Shown here piece after piece: positions 40,397-49,356 of a stretch of 64,000 bases of DNA (the first letter of the stretch is position 1; each line of letters starts with the position of its first letter). The translations under genes and the position numbers were made by a program. The DNA lies in NCBI GenBank assembly GCA_023388495.1, contig JAEWGC010000013.1:62001-126000 (forward strand), given 5' to 3'. Under the pieces are notes generated by a model. The model ran no database searches and had not been told where the DNA came from. It saw only the letters and a program-made list of their open reading frames with translations. Origin of the DNA: Bacillota bacterium. Lineage in GTDB: Bacteria > Bacillota > Clostridia > Tissierellales > Tissierellaceae.

Positions 40397-41474
40397 ACAT
40401 TATATAATTCCAATATTTGTACCACACTATGGCTGTCCACATGACTGTGTTTTTTGTAATCAAAAAAAGATTACCGGATTATCAACGGATGTAACTTCTA
40501 TGGATGTAGAAAATATTATAGAAGACCACTTGACTACTTTTAAGTCAGGAGCAACCGTAGAGGTTGCATTTTATGGTGGAAGCTTTACTGCTATAGATAT
40601 AGATGTTCAAAAGAAATTATTATCTATCCCCTATGAATATAAGAAAAAAGGGAAAATAGATGGTATAAGACTTTCTACTAGGCCAGATTGCATAGACGAA
40701 AAAATCTTGAAAAACCTAAAGGATTATTTAGTAGATACAATAGAATTAGGTGTCCAATCCTTAGATGATTCTGTATTATATAAAAGTGGAAGAGGACATA
40801 CAACTCTCGATGTATATAAAGCAGTGAATCTAATAAAGGAGTTTGGATTTAATCTTGGATTGCAGATGATGGTAGGTCTTCCAGGAGATACTTCTGAAAA
40901 AGTAATATATACCTGTAAGGAGTTTATTAAATTATCTCCTTATTGTGTAAGAATATATCCAACATTGATAATAAAAGATACGTATTTAGAAAAATTATTT
41001 TTAGATGAAGAATATTCTCCAATAACCTTTGAAGATGCAGTAGATATATGTTCCACACTTCTTATGTTATTTAATATAAATAATATTGATGTTATTAGAA
41101 TTGGCTTGCAGCCCACTGAAAATATACAATTAGGAAAGGATGTTGTTGCAGGGCCTTTCCATCCTGCTTTTAGGCAAATGGTAGAGTCAAATATATTTAG
41201 ATTACTATTTAGATATTATTTTGATTCTAAGGAAATTGACATCCATAACAAAGAATTGATTATAGAATCTAATAGCAAAAATATATCTGCCATAGCAGGA
41301 CAAAAGTCAAGCAATATAAATTATTTTACTAAAGAATATAATTTACGGAAGATAAAGCTATATACAGGAGAATTAGATCTTGATCATATTAATATTACAA
41401 TTGATGTATTTTATGATAAAATAAATATGAAATTGTTAATGGAGTCCTATTTAAAGGCTAACTCAATAATTTAG
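40389..41474 (+). CDS. Radical SAM protein, Elp3-like
   Basis: A 361-residue radical SAM protein. The cluster motif is C16-x3-C20-x2-C23 (CPHDCVFC); YGGSFTAID, the STRPD motif and ELGVQSLDDSVL resemble the Elp3 radical SAM core, but no acetyltransferase domain follows. Proteins of this type lie between rnc and smc in many clostridia and are often labelled as coproporphyrinogen dehydrogenase-like, which the sequence does not support. A tRNA or RNA modification role is a guess. ATG 40389 overlaps the rnc end; AGGTGAAAAC serves as RBS. Confidence 0.82.
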   Translation: MSKHYIIPIFVPHYGCPHDCVFCNQKKITGLSTDVTSMDVENIIEDHLTTFKSGATVEVAFYGGSFTAIDIDVQKKLLSIPYEYKKKGKIDGIRLSTRPDCIDEKILKNLKDYLVDTIELGVQSLDDSVLYKSGRGHTTLDVYKAVNLIKEFGFNLGLQMMVGLPGDTSEKVIYTCKEFIKLSPYCVRIYPTLIIKDTYLEKLFLDEEYSPITFEDAVDICSTLLMLFNINNIDVIRIGLQPTENIQLGKDVVAGPFHPAFRQMVESNIFRLLFRYYFDSKEIDIHNKELIIESNSKNISAIAGQKSSNINYFTKEYNLRKIKLYTGELDLDHINITIDVFYDKINMKLLMESYLKANSII

Positions 41475-41480
41475 ATTAAT

Positions 41481-41515
41481 ATTAAAGGTTTCCGCTGGCC
41501 TAGGAAACCTTTAAT
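41481..41515. repeat. 13-bp perfect hairpin between the radical SAM gene and smc
   Basis: ATTAAAGGTTTCC (41481-41493) and GGAAACCTTTAAT (41503-41515) flank a nine-base loop. No T run follows, so a processing site or a weak pause is as likely as a terminator. smc starts 23 bases later. Confidence 0.7.
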
Positions 41516-41537
41516 CATAGGAAGAGGTGTATGTGGG

Positions 41538-44500
41538 TTGCAATTGAAGAAAGTAGAAATACAAGGATTTAAATCCTTTGCCGATAAAACAGAAATTGAA
41601 ATTAAGAATGGAATTACAGCTATCGTAGGACCAAATGGTAGCGGTAAAAGTAATATTTCTGATGCCATAAGATGGGTTCTAGGGGAGCAAAGCGTAAAAA
41701 ATCTTAGGGGAAGCAAAATGGAAGATATAATCTTTGCTGGAACAAGTAAGAGAAAGGCATTAGGTTATTCTGAGGTTACTATTACCTTTGATAATAAAAA
41801 TGGTGAAATACCTATTGATTACAATGAAGTAGCAGTTACGAGAAGAATGTTTAGATCTGGTGAATCAGAATACTATATAAATAAAAACTCCTGTAGATTA
41901 AAAGATATTCGTGAGTTGTTTATGGATACAGGAGTAGGTAAGGATGGATATTCCATTATTGGACAAGGTCGTATAGAAGAAATACTAAGTAACAGACCTG
42001 AGGATAGAAGAAGTATATTTGAAGAAGCAGCAGGAATAGTAAAATATAAATCAAAAAAAGAAGAGGCAGAAAGAAAGCTAGAAAAAACAGAGGCTAATAT
42101 AATAAGAATAAAGGATTTAGTGTTTGAACTATCTAACCAATTGGAAGTGTTAGAGACCCAATCCTATAAAGCTAATTGTTTTACTCAGCTTTATAATAGA
42201 CTAAAAGAGTTAGAGATTAATTTATTTATAAAAGATATAAGAAAGATAAATATTCAAAGAGAAGAAATAGATAAGGAAAATCATATTTTAGAAGAAGAAC
42301 TTTCTAAGAAAATAAATGAAAGACAAAAAATTGAAGATAAATTTAATATACTTAAAGAAACTATTGAAGATTTGGAAGCAAAAATTGAAGAATGTAGAAA
42401 TAAAAATCTAGAAGTTATAAATGAATTGGATAAGAATCAAAATCAACTTGCAATAATCGAGGAAAAAAATAGGTTTAATAATAAGGATTTAGATAGATTG
42501 ATAGGAGAAAAGGCTAATCTAAATATTAGACTTAAAGATATAGAGATAATAAATACAGAATTAATAAATGAAATAGAGAAAACTCAAAAAGAATATAATA
42601 ATTTACTTATAGAATATAATGAAAAAACATTGGAGTTAGAGAAGGAACTTGAAATATTACAAGAGAAGGAAAAATATATTGAATCAGAAAAAAACAATAT
42701 AATTAAAATTTATAACAACTCTTCTGATAAAAGATCAGAATTAAATAGCATTATTTCATTTAATGAAAATATCGAAAAAAGAATATCTCAATTAAACAAA
42801 GAAATTAACAATATGGAAATTGAGAAGAAAGTAAATATAGATAAACACAATGAATTAACTAATATGGAAGATGGATTTAAAGTAAATCTACTGGATTTAA
42901 AAAACAAGCTAGAAGAAACAAAAAAGTTAGAGCTAGATAGCATTAATTCTTTAGATTCAATTACAAAGAAAATAAATATTAATAATATGGAAATACAATC
43001 CAAGACATCTAGCTTGAAGTTACTTAGAAATATGGAAGATGATTATGAGGGGTATTATAAAGGGGTTAAATCCCTTTTAAAAGCTGCTAAAAATGAGACT
43101 GGACTTCAGAAAGGTCTTATGGGAGTTGTAGCAGAGCTTATAAATGTAGATGAAAAGTTTGAAAGAGCAATAGATATTAGCTTAGGTTCAAATGCCCAAA
43201 ATATAGTTACTGAGACAGAAGAGGATGCAAAGAAAATAATAGAATATTTAAAGCATAATAGACTTGGAAGAGTAACCTTCCTGCCGCTTAATATCATTAA
43301 AGGAAATACCTTGGATATAAATCCTCAAGATAGAAATAATTTTAAAATACATGGTCTAGGCTCTGAATTAATTACATTTGATAAGAAATATGAAAACATT
43401 TTTAAATTTTTACTTGGTAGAACTATAATAATTGAAAATATAGATTATGGTATAAAGCTTGCAAATAAATACAACCATTCCTATAGGATTGTTACACTTG
43501 AAGGTGAAGTCCTAAATCCAGGTGGATCCATGACTGGAGGAAGTCATGGGGGGAGTAGTATAAGTATTATTAGTAGAAAGGGTAGAATACAGAAATTAAT
43601 AGAAGAAATAAATGAACTAAAAAAGATCCAAGAAGATTTAGAAAAAGAAAGAAATATATTCTTAGATAAGCAAAAGGATACTAAGCTAAAAATAGCTGAA
43701 TTAGAGGAACTAATTAAGGACACGGAATATTCAGTTATAAATGCTAACAACCAAAAAGAAAAATATATGAATGAAGCAACGAGATTGGAAGAAGCCATCA
43801 ATAAGTATAAAAAAGAAATAGATAGTTTGAGAAGTGAAATGAATAATTATGAAAATAAAAAAGATGAATTACTGGCTTCATTGTCTCAGCTAGAGGAAGA
43901 TAGTATAAATCAAAAAGAGAAAATTAGAAATCTGACATCTGATTACAATGATGAGAAGCTAATCAGAGAAGACAAGGCAAAAATTGTCACAGATATGAAG
44001 ATCAATTTAAATTTAATTCATAGCAATATAAATAGTTTACAAGAGAAGTTGGCTAAAAACCAATTGGAAATTGAGAATATAAATGAATCCCTTGCTGAAA
44101 AGGAAAAACTAATATTATCTAATAAAGATAATATAGAAGATATAATTAATAATAAGGCAATGCTAGATGAAACAATAAAAACTTTAAAGATTATGGAAGC
44201 AAAGATGAAGGAAGAGTTAGGTGGCCTAATAGATAATAAAAACAAGTTTATGGAAAGCTTTTATTCTGAGCAGGATAGATTAAAGGAAATTAATAAAGGA
44301 ATAGCAGATATTGAGAAAGCTATTAACTCCAATGAAGTTAAATTAGCTAAAATTTCTGTTCAACTTGAAAACTATCATAAGAAATTATCTGATGACTATG
44401 AATTGAGCTATGAGGAATCTTTAAGCTATGAAACAGAAATAAAAAATACTCAAGAAGCCATAGTTGAAGCAAGAAGGTTAAAAGTAGAGATAAAGGAACT

Positions 44501-45116
44501 AGGAACTGTAAATCTAAGCTCAATAGAAGAACATAAGAATCTAAAGGAAAGATTAGATTTCATTTTAAATCAACAAAAAGATTTAATTAATGCAAAAGAA
44601 AATTTAAGAGAAGTAATTAAAGATATAGAGGTTAAGATGAAGAATCAATTCCTTACAAATTTCAAAGAAATAAATACCAATTTTCAGGAAATTTTTAAGA
44701 TTTTATTCAATGGAGGACAAGCCGAATTAATCATAGAAGATAATGAGGATGTTTTAAATTCTGGGATTGAAATTAAGGCACAACCACCAGGGAAAAAGCT
44801 TCAGAGCTTGACTCTATTATCTGGGGGAGAAAAGTCTTTAACAGCAGTAGCCTTATTATTTGCTATATTAAAATTGAAGCCTTCTCCATTCTGTATCCTA
44901 GATGAGATAGATGCTGCTCTTGATGAAGCTAATATTAGTAGGTATACTGGTTATTTAAAAACTTTCTGTGAAGATACTCAGTTTGTTCTTATTACTCATA
45001 GAAAAACTACTATGGAGATTGCAGATGTTTTATATGGAGTAGCTATGGAAGAGGAAGGAATATCCAAACTAATATCGGTTAAACTAAAAGATAATATAGA
45101 TGAAATAGCAAGTTAG
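41538..45116 (+). CDS. smc: Chromosome segregation/condensin protein SMC
   Basis: The core ATPase of bacterial condensin. The 1192 residues are laid out as head, coiled coil, hinge, coiled coil, head: Walker A GPNGSGKSNI (31-40), a Q-loop, coils about 170-500, hinge about 515-665 (with GSMTGGSHGG at the end), coils to about 1030, the signature LTLLSGGEKSLTAVAL (about 1092) and Walker B CILDEIDAALDEAN (about 1119). TTG start with GAGGTG eight bases before. scpA and scpB are not in the window. It is followed by ftsY, as in B. subtilis. Confidence 0.97.
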   Translation: MQLKKVEIQGFKSFADKTEIEIKNGITAIVGPNGSGKSNISDAIRWVLGEQSVKNLRGSKMEDIIFAGTSKRKALGYSEVTITFDNKNGEIPIDYNEVAVTRRMFRSGESEYYINKNSCRLKDIRELFMDTGVGKDGYSIIGQGRIEEILSNRPEDRRSIFEEAAGIVKYKSKKEEAERKLEKTEANIIRIKDLVFELSNQLEVLETQSYKANCFTQLYNRLKELEINLFIKDIRKINIQREEIDKENHILEEELSKKINERQKIEDKFNILKETIEDLEAKIEECRNKNLEVINELDKNQNQLAIIEEKNRFNNKDLDRLIGEKANLNIRLKDIEIINTELINEIEKTQKEYNNLLIEYNEKTLELEKELEILQEKEKYIESEKNNIIKIYNNSSDKRSELNSIISFNENIEKRISQLNKEINNMEIEKKVNIDKHNELTNMEDGFKVNLLDLKNKLEETKKLELDSINSLDSITKKININNMEIQSKTSSLKLLRNMEDDYEGYYKGVKSLLKAAKNETGLQKGLMGVVAELINVDEKFERAIDISLGSNAQNIVTETEEDAKKIIEYLKHNRLGRVTFLPLNIIKGNTLDINPQDRNNFKIHGLGSELITFDKKYENIFKFLLGRTIIIENIDYGIKLANKYNHSYRIVTLEGEVLNPGGSMTGGSHGGSSISIISRKGRIQKLIEEINELKKIQEDLEKERNIFLDKQKDTKLKIAELEELIKDTEYSVINANNQKEKYMNEATRLEEAINKYKKEIDSLRSEMNNYENKKDELLASLSQLEEDSINQKEKIRNLTSDYNDEKLIREDKAKIVTDMKINLNLIHSNINSLQEKLAKNQLEIENINESLAEKEKLILSNKDNIEDIINNKAMLDETIKTLKIMEAKMKEELGGLIDNKNKFMESFYSEQDRLKEINKGIADIEKAINSNEVKLAKISVQLENYHKKLSDDYELSYEESLSYETEIKNTQEAIVEARRLKVEIKELGTVNLSSIEEHKNLKERLDFILNQQKDLINAKENLREVIKDIEVKMKNQFLTNFKEINTNFQEIFKILFNGGQAELIIEDNEDVLNSGIEIKAQPPGKKLQSLTLLSGGEKSLTAVALLFAILKLKPSPFCILDEIDAALDEANISRYTGYLKTFCEDTQFVLITHRKTTMEIADVLYGVAMEEEGISKLISVKLKDNIDEIAS

Positions 45117-45127
45117 GGGGAGAAAAA

Positions 45128-46444
45128 ATGTTTAAATGGCTAAAAAAACTTGGTAAAAAAGAGGAAGAAGTTCGTGAAAATGATCAAATTATAGAAGCAA
45201 ATGATGAAGAAGTCACTAAAGAAAAAATAGAAGAAACAGTTAAAGAGGTAATTGAGGAGCATATTGAAGAAGTAGTTGAAGAGGCAACTGAAGAACAAAT
45301 TGAGGAGATAATCGAGAAGCAAGAGGAAAAAGCAATTGAATTACAAAAAGAACAATTAGAAATAATAGAAGAGCTAATTGAAGAGACCTTGGAGTCTGAA
45401 GAAGAGGCTGTGGAAGAGCATGAAAACTTTGAGGAAGAAGTAGAAGAACCAAACTTCGATATTCCAGTGGAAAGTATTGAAGAGCCAATAATTGAAGAAA
45501 TTGAAGTGGAAAAACCAACAAAGAAGAAACCTAACTTTTTTGAAAAGCTTATGAGTGGGTTGACTAAGACTAGAAACGATATTTCTAATAAAATTGATGG
45601 AATTTTAAAATCATATAAGAAAATAGATGATGAACTCTTTGATGATCTAGAAGAGGTATTAGTTACTGCCGATGTAGGTGTAAGTACTACAATGGAGCTA
45701 ATTAATAGGCTAAGAGATAGGGTTAAAGAAGAAAAGGTATCGGAACCAGAAGAGGTTAAGGAGCTTCTTAAGGATGAAATTAAGAAACTTATGTTAGAAT
45801 CAGTTTCTGATAACGAGCTGAAGGCCGAGCCTTCACCAGCCTTGATTCTAGTGGTTGGTGTAAACGGTGTTGGGAAAACTACTACCATAGGTAAACTTTC
45901 TAATAATTTTAAAAAACAAGGTAAAAAAGTTTTAATAGCCGCAGGAGATACTTTTAGAGCCGCTGCTATTGAACAATTGGAAGAATGGGGAAATAGGGCT
46001 GGAGTTGAAGTTATATCTCATAGTGAAGGTGCAGATCCAGCAGCAGTAATTTTTGATGGCATTCAAGCTGCTAAGGCAAGGAAAACTGATATATTAATTT
46101 GTGACACAGCTGGTAGACTTCATAATAAATCTAATTTGATGAATGAATTAAATAAAATATTTAGAGTTGCAGAAAGAGAATATGGGGATGCTACAAAAGA
46201 AGTGCTTTTAGTACTTGATGCTACAACTGGACAAAACGCTATTAACCAAGCAAAGGTATTTAAAGAGGTTGCAAATATTACTGGTGTTGCACTTACTAAA
46301 CTAGATGGAACAGCAAAAGGTGGAGTAATCATTGCCTTACAAGCAGAGTTAAATATACCTGTAAAATTAGTTGGTGTGGGGGAAGGAATAGAGGATTTAC
46401 AGCCTTTTATTGTTGAAGACTTTGTTGAAGCAATATTTGATTAA
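45128..46444 (+). CDS. ftsY: Signal recognition particle receptor FtsY
   Basis: The membrane receptor GTPase for the SRP. The 438 residues begin with a short basic helix (FKWLKKLGKK), then an unusually long Glu-rich segment (about 14-130) that reads as an extended helix. The NG domain follows, with G1 GVNGVGKTTTIGKL (about 244), DTFRAAAIEQL, DTAGRLHNK and TKLDGTAKGG. It is placed after smc and before ylxM-ffh, uniting both SRP GTPases. Reverse-strand open frames here are Ser-rich artefacts of the GAA/GAG repeats. Confidence 0.95.
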   Translation: MFKWLKKLGKKEEEVRENDQIIEANDEEVTKEKIEETVKEVIEEHIEEVVEEATEEQIEEIIEKQEEKAIELQKEQLEIIEELIEETLESEEEAVEEHENFEEEVEEPNFDIPVESIEEPIIEEIEVEKPTKKKPNFFEKLMSGLTKTRNDISNKIDGILKSYKKIDDELFDDLEEVLVTADVGVSTTMELINRLRDRVKEEKVSEPEEVKELLKDEIKKLMLESVSDNELKAEPSPALILVVGVNGVGKTTTIGKLSNNFKKQGKKVLIAAGDTFRAAAIEQLEEWGNRAGVEVISHSEGADPAAVIFDGIQAAKARKTDILICDTAGRLHNKSNLMNELNKIFRVAEREYGDATKEVLLVLDATTGQNAINQAKVFKEVANITGVALTKLDGTAKGGVIIALQAELNIPVKLVGVGEGIEDLQPFIVEDFVEAIFD

Positions 46445-46450
46445 TAATTG

Positions 46451-46479
46451 TTGACAAAATAAAAGTTCTATACTAAAAT
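46451..46479 (+). promoter_or_regulatory. Promoter of the ylxM-ffh operon
   Basis: TTGACA (46451-46456), 17 bp and TAAAAT (46474-46479): a near-consensus sigma-A promoter. The start would fall within the inverted repeat at 46478-46512. Confidence 0.75.
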
Positions 46480-46512
46480 AATACTGTCAAGTAAAACACT
46501 TGACAGTATTAT
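46478..46512. repeat. 15-bp perfect inverted repeat over the ylxM transcription start
   Basis: ATAATACTGTCAAGT (46478-46492) and ACTTGACAGTATTAT (46498-46512) flank AAAAC. It starts in the -10 of the promoter and ends 15 bases before ylxM. Either it is the ftsY terminator (but with a short T tract) or a repressor site or 5' hairpin. Confidence 0.75.
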
Positions 46513-46527
46513 TTAGTTGGTGATATA

Positions 46528-46911
46528 ATGGTTGAGAAGCTTGTAGAGATAGGAATTTTATTTGATTTTTACGGGAAGCTACTTAGTGAGAAACAATATT
46601 TAGTAGTGGAATTATATTATATACATGATTTATCTTTAGCTGAAATTGGTGATGAATTCAATGTTACTAGGCAAGGTGTATTTGATCTTTTAAGAAGAGC
46701 AGAACAGAAATTATATCAACATGAAGAGAACTTAGGATTGGTAAAGAAATTTTATAGTAGCCATGAGGACATTAAAACAATAATAAAGATTTCAGAAGAA
46801 ATAATGGAACTTTCTATAGCAAAGGATAATGATGAAATTAAAGAAAAAGCTATGACTATTAATGAAATTGGTAGAAAAATATTAGATAATAGTCGGGAGG
46901 TTGTTGATTGA
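46528..46911 (+). CDS. ylxM: YlxM/p13-type DNA-binding protein, SRP-associated
   Basis: A 127-residue helix-turn-helix protein of the YlxM family: LLSEKQYLVVELYYIHDLSL and EIGDEFNVTRQGVFDLLRRAEQKL (in shorter parts) are like a sigma-70 region-4 HTH. YlxM is coded before ffh in most Firmicutes; in streptococci it modulates SRP GTPase activity. The stop overlaps the ATG of ffh by one base, so their translation is coupled. Confidence 0.92.
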   Translation: MVEKLVEIGILFDFYGKLLSEKQYLVVELYYIHDLSLAEIGDEFNVTRQGVFDLLRRAEQKLYQHEENLGLVKKFYSSHEDIKTIIKISEEIMELSIAKDNDEIKEKAMTINEIGRKILDNSREVVD

Positions 46912-48251
46912 TGGTATTTGAATCTTTGTCAGAGAAGCTTCAGAATGCTTTAGGAAAATTAAAAGGAAAAGGTAAGCTTTCAGAAAAAGATGTAGACTTA
47001 GCTATGAGGGAAGTAAGGCTTGCTTTATTAGAAGCTGACGTTAACTTTAAGGTTGTAAAAGATTTTATTAAAACAGTTAAAGAAAGAGCAATTGGCTCTG
47101 AAGTTATGGAAAGTCTAACTCCCGGACAGCAAGTTATTAAAATAGTAAATGAAGAATTAACTAATCTTATGGGTAAAAGTGAAGCTAAGTTAAATTTTGC
47201 TTCAAGTCCACCTACAGTAATTCTTATGTGTGGTTTACAAGGAGCTGGTAAAACTACTACTACTGGTAAATTGGCTTTTAACTTAAAAAAGCAAAACAAA
47301 AGACCCTTATTAGTTGCTTGTGATATTTATAGACCAGCTGCTATAAAACAGCTAGAAGTAGTAGGGGAAAAAGTAGGTGCTCCAGTATTCACTATGGGAG
47401 ATAAGATAAATCCTGTTGATATAGCTAAAGCTGGTTTGGAGCATGGCAAAAAACATGGAAATGATGTTATTATTATAGATACTGCTGGAAGACTTCATAT
47501 TGATGAAGAGTTAATGACTGAAATAAAAAATATCCATGATGTGGTAAAACCAAATGAAGTACTTTTAGTGCTAGATGCTATGACAGGGCAGGATGCAGTT
47601 AACGTTGCAGAATCTTTCAACCAGAGGCTAGGCATTACCGGAGTTATACTTACTAAACTGGATGGTGATGCTAGGGGTGGAGCTGCTTTATCAATAAGAG
47701 CAGTAACAGAAAAACCTATAAAGTTTGCTGCTATGGGAGAAAAGTTTGATCAACTAGAACCATTCCATCCAGATAGAATGGCATCAAGAATACTTGGAAT
47801 GGGTGATGTTCTTAGTCTTATTGAAAAAGCTCAAGCTAATATAGATGCTAAAAAAGCTATGGAGCTAGAACAAAAAATTAGAAGTCAACAATTTTCCTTT
47901 GATGATTTCTTAGATCAATTAGATCAAATGAAAAATTTAGGACCTATTGATCAATTATTAGGTATGATTCCAGGAATGAATTCTAAGGCTTTAAAGGGTC
48001 TAGATGTAAATGAAAAGGATATCAATAGAATTAAGGCTATTATCCAGTCGATGACTAAGAAGGAAAAAGATAATCCTGATATCATAGATAGTAGTAGAAG
48101 AAAAAGAATTGCTCAAGGTAGTGGTACTACAGTCCAAGATGTAAACAAAATCTTAAAACAGTTTAAAGAAACTAAGAAAATGATGAAAAGGTTTACAGAT
48201 ATGGAAAAGACAATGAAGAAAAAAGGGAAATTAGGATTCCCCTTTTTCTAA
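46911..48251 (+). CDS. ffh: Signal recognition particle protein Ffh
   Basis: Binds signal peptides at the ribosome and delivers chains to FtsY. The 446 residues have the N domain, G1 GLQGAGKTTTTGKL (about 108), DTAGRLHIDEEL, TKLDGDARGG and the Met-rich M domain (about 300-435) with the RNA-binding region SRRKRIAQGSG. ATG 46911 overlaps the ylxM TGA; a TTG at 46908 is the alternative, with GGGAGG at 46895-46900. The SRP RNA gene is not in the window. Confidence 0.96.
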   Translation: MVFESLSEKLQNALGKLKGKGKLSEKDVDLAMREVRLALLEADVNFKVVKDFIKTVKERAIGSEVMESLTPGQQVIKIVNEELTNLMGKSEAKLNFASSPPTVILMCGLQGAGKTTTTGKLAFNLKKQNKRPLLVACDIYRPAAIKQLEVVGEKVGAPVFTMGDKINPVDIAKAGLEHGKKHGNDVIIIDTAGRLHIDEELMTEIKNIHDVVKPNEVLLVLDAMTGQDAVNVAESFNQRLGITGVILTKLDGDARGGAALSIRAVTEKPIKFAAMGEKFDQLEPFHPDRMASRILGMGDVLSLIEKAQANIDAKKAMELEQKIRSQQFSFDDFLDQLDQMKNLGPIDQLLGMIPGMNSKALKGLDVNEKDINRIKAIIQSMTKKEKDNPDIIDSSRRKRIAQGSGTTVQDVNKILKQFKETKKMMKRFTDMEKTMKKKGKLGFPFF

Positions 48252-48284
48252 ATAGATAGTTAAATTTATAAGGAGGTGAAAATA

Positions 48285-48542
48285 GTGGCTGTTAAAATTA
48301 GATTAAGAAGAATGGGAGCTAAGAAAAGTCCTTTCTATAGAATAGTTGTTGCTGATTCTCGTGCTTCAAGAGATGGAAGATTTATAGAAGAAATTGGCTA
48401 TTATAATCCATTAACTGAGCCAAAAACAGTAAAGATAGACAATGAAAAAGCAATTAACTGGATGAAAAATGGAGCAAAGCCAACTGATACTGTAGATAGA
48501 TTATTTAGACAAAATGGTCTATATGAGGAAAAAGCTGAATAA
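48285..48542 (+). CDS. rpsP: Ribosomal protein bS16
   Basis: An 85-residue small-subunit protein: AVKIRLRRMGAKKSPFYRIVVADSR is split by its usual motif and GRFIEEIGYYNP follows. GTG 48285 is set by AAGGAGGTG at 48270-48278. The rpsP-khpA-rimM-trmD-rplS order is the standard one in Firmicutes. Confidence 0.96.
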   Translation: MAVKIRLRRMGAKKSPFYRIVVADSRASRDGRFIEEIGYYNPLTEPKTVKIDNEKAINWMKNGAKPTDTVDRLFRQNGLYEEKAE

Positions 48543-48575
48543 TCCTTAAAGAAAAGTATCTAGGGGGTGCTATAA

Positions 48576-48803
48576 ATGGGAGAATTAGTAGAATTTATTG
48601 CCAAATCTCTTGTAGAGAATCCAGATGAAGTAGTGGTTAATGAAATAGAAGGAAGTCAATCTATTATCATTGAGCTTAAGGTTCACCCTGATGATATGGG
48701 TAAAGTAATAGGTAAGCAGGGTAGAATAGCAAAGGCTATAAGAACAGTAGTTAAGGCAGCAGCTATTAAAGATAACAAAAGAGTTGTTGTTGAAATTATT
48801 TAA
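48576..48803 (+). CDS. khpA: KhpA, KH-domain RNA-binding protein
   Basis: A 75-residue protein that is a single KH domain with the GxxG loop GKQG (46-49) in GKVIGKQGRIAKAIRTVV. KhpA pairs with KhpB/Jag to bind many RNAs and affects cell elongation and division in streptococci. It is the usual gene between rpsP and rimM; khpB is not in the window. RBS GGGGGTG. Confidence 0.93.
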   Translation: MGELVEFIAKSLVENPDEVVVNEIEGSQSIIIELKVHPDDMGKVIGKQGRIAKAIRTVVKAAAIKDNKRVVVEII

Positions 48804-48829
48804 TAAGGGATTAGGTCCCTAATCCCTTA
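48804..48829. repeat. 12-bp inverted repeat between khpA and rimM
   Basis: TAAGGGATTAGG (48804-48815) and CCTAATCCCTTA (48818-48829) begin right after the khpA stop. The two-base centre would open into a larger loop. There is no T run. Confidence 0.65.
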
Positions 48830-48852
48830 AGATAATAAAGATAGGTGAAAGA

Positions 48853-49356
48853 ATGGATTATACAATAATTGGTAAGATAATTAGTACTCATGGAATTAAG
48901 GGAGAAGTAAAGGTTTATCCGTTGACTGATAATCTTGATAGATTTAATTATTTAAAAACTGCATATATTGGAGATAAGAAGATCAAGGTAGAACTAGAGA
49001 GAGTTAAATATCATAAGAATTTAGCTATATTAAAATTTAGAGAATTCAATGATATAAATGAAATAATTTCTTTCAAGGATAGCTTTATCTATGTTGATGA
49101 AGTGGGAAAAGTTGTTTTACCAGAGGACCATTTTTTTATTTATGATTTATTAGATTCCCAAGTTTTCGATACCAAGGCTAACTTGATTGGTACTATAATT
49201 GATGTTCTACAGGGACCTAGTAATGATGTTTATGTCATAAAAAGTATTGATAATCATAAGGAATATCTTATACCTGCTGTAAAACAATTTATCATTGATG
49301 TAAATACTTTGGATAAAAAGGTTGTTATTGATCCTATTGAAGGAATGATAGAGTGA
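48853..49356 (+). CDS. rimM: Ribosome maturation factor RimM
   Basis: Helps assemble the 30S head around ribosomal protein S19. The 167 residues start IIGKIISTHGIKGEVKVYPLTD, the RimM N-domain, and the PRC-barrel follows (about 95-165), ending VVIDPIEGMIE. The stop codon overlaps the GTG start of trmD by four bases (GTGA). Confidence 0.94.
   Translation: MDYTIIGKIISTHGIKGEVKVYPLTDNLDRFNYLKTAYIGDKKIKVELERVKYHKNLAILKFREFNDINEIISFKDSFIYVDEVGKVVLPEDHFFIYDLLDSQVFDTKANLIGTIIDVLQGPSNDVYVIKSIDNHKEYLIPAVKQFIIDVNTLDKKVVIDPIEGMIE

Noticed and set aside
45184..45888. Long Ser-rich open frame of 234 codons on the minus strand.
   Set aside because: It is the antisense of the Glu-rich and G-domain coding part of ftsY; GAA/GAG repeats read as TTC/CTC on the reverse. 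It has no RBS and no family features.
46500..46528. Second TTGACA with ATATAA 17 bases later.
   Set aside because: The -10 would overlap the ylxM start codon, leaving no leader with an RBS; the TTGACA is simply part of the palindrome arm.
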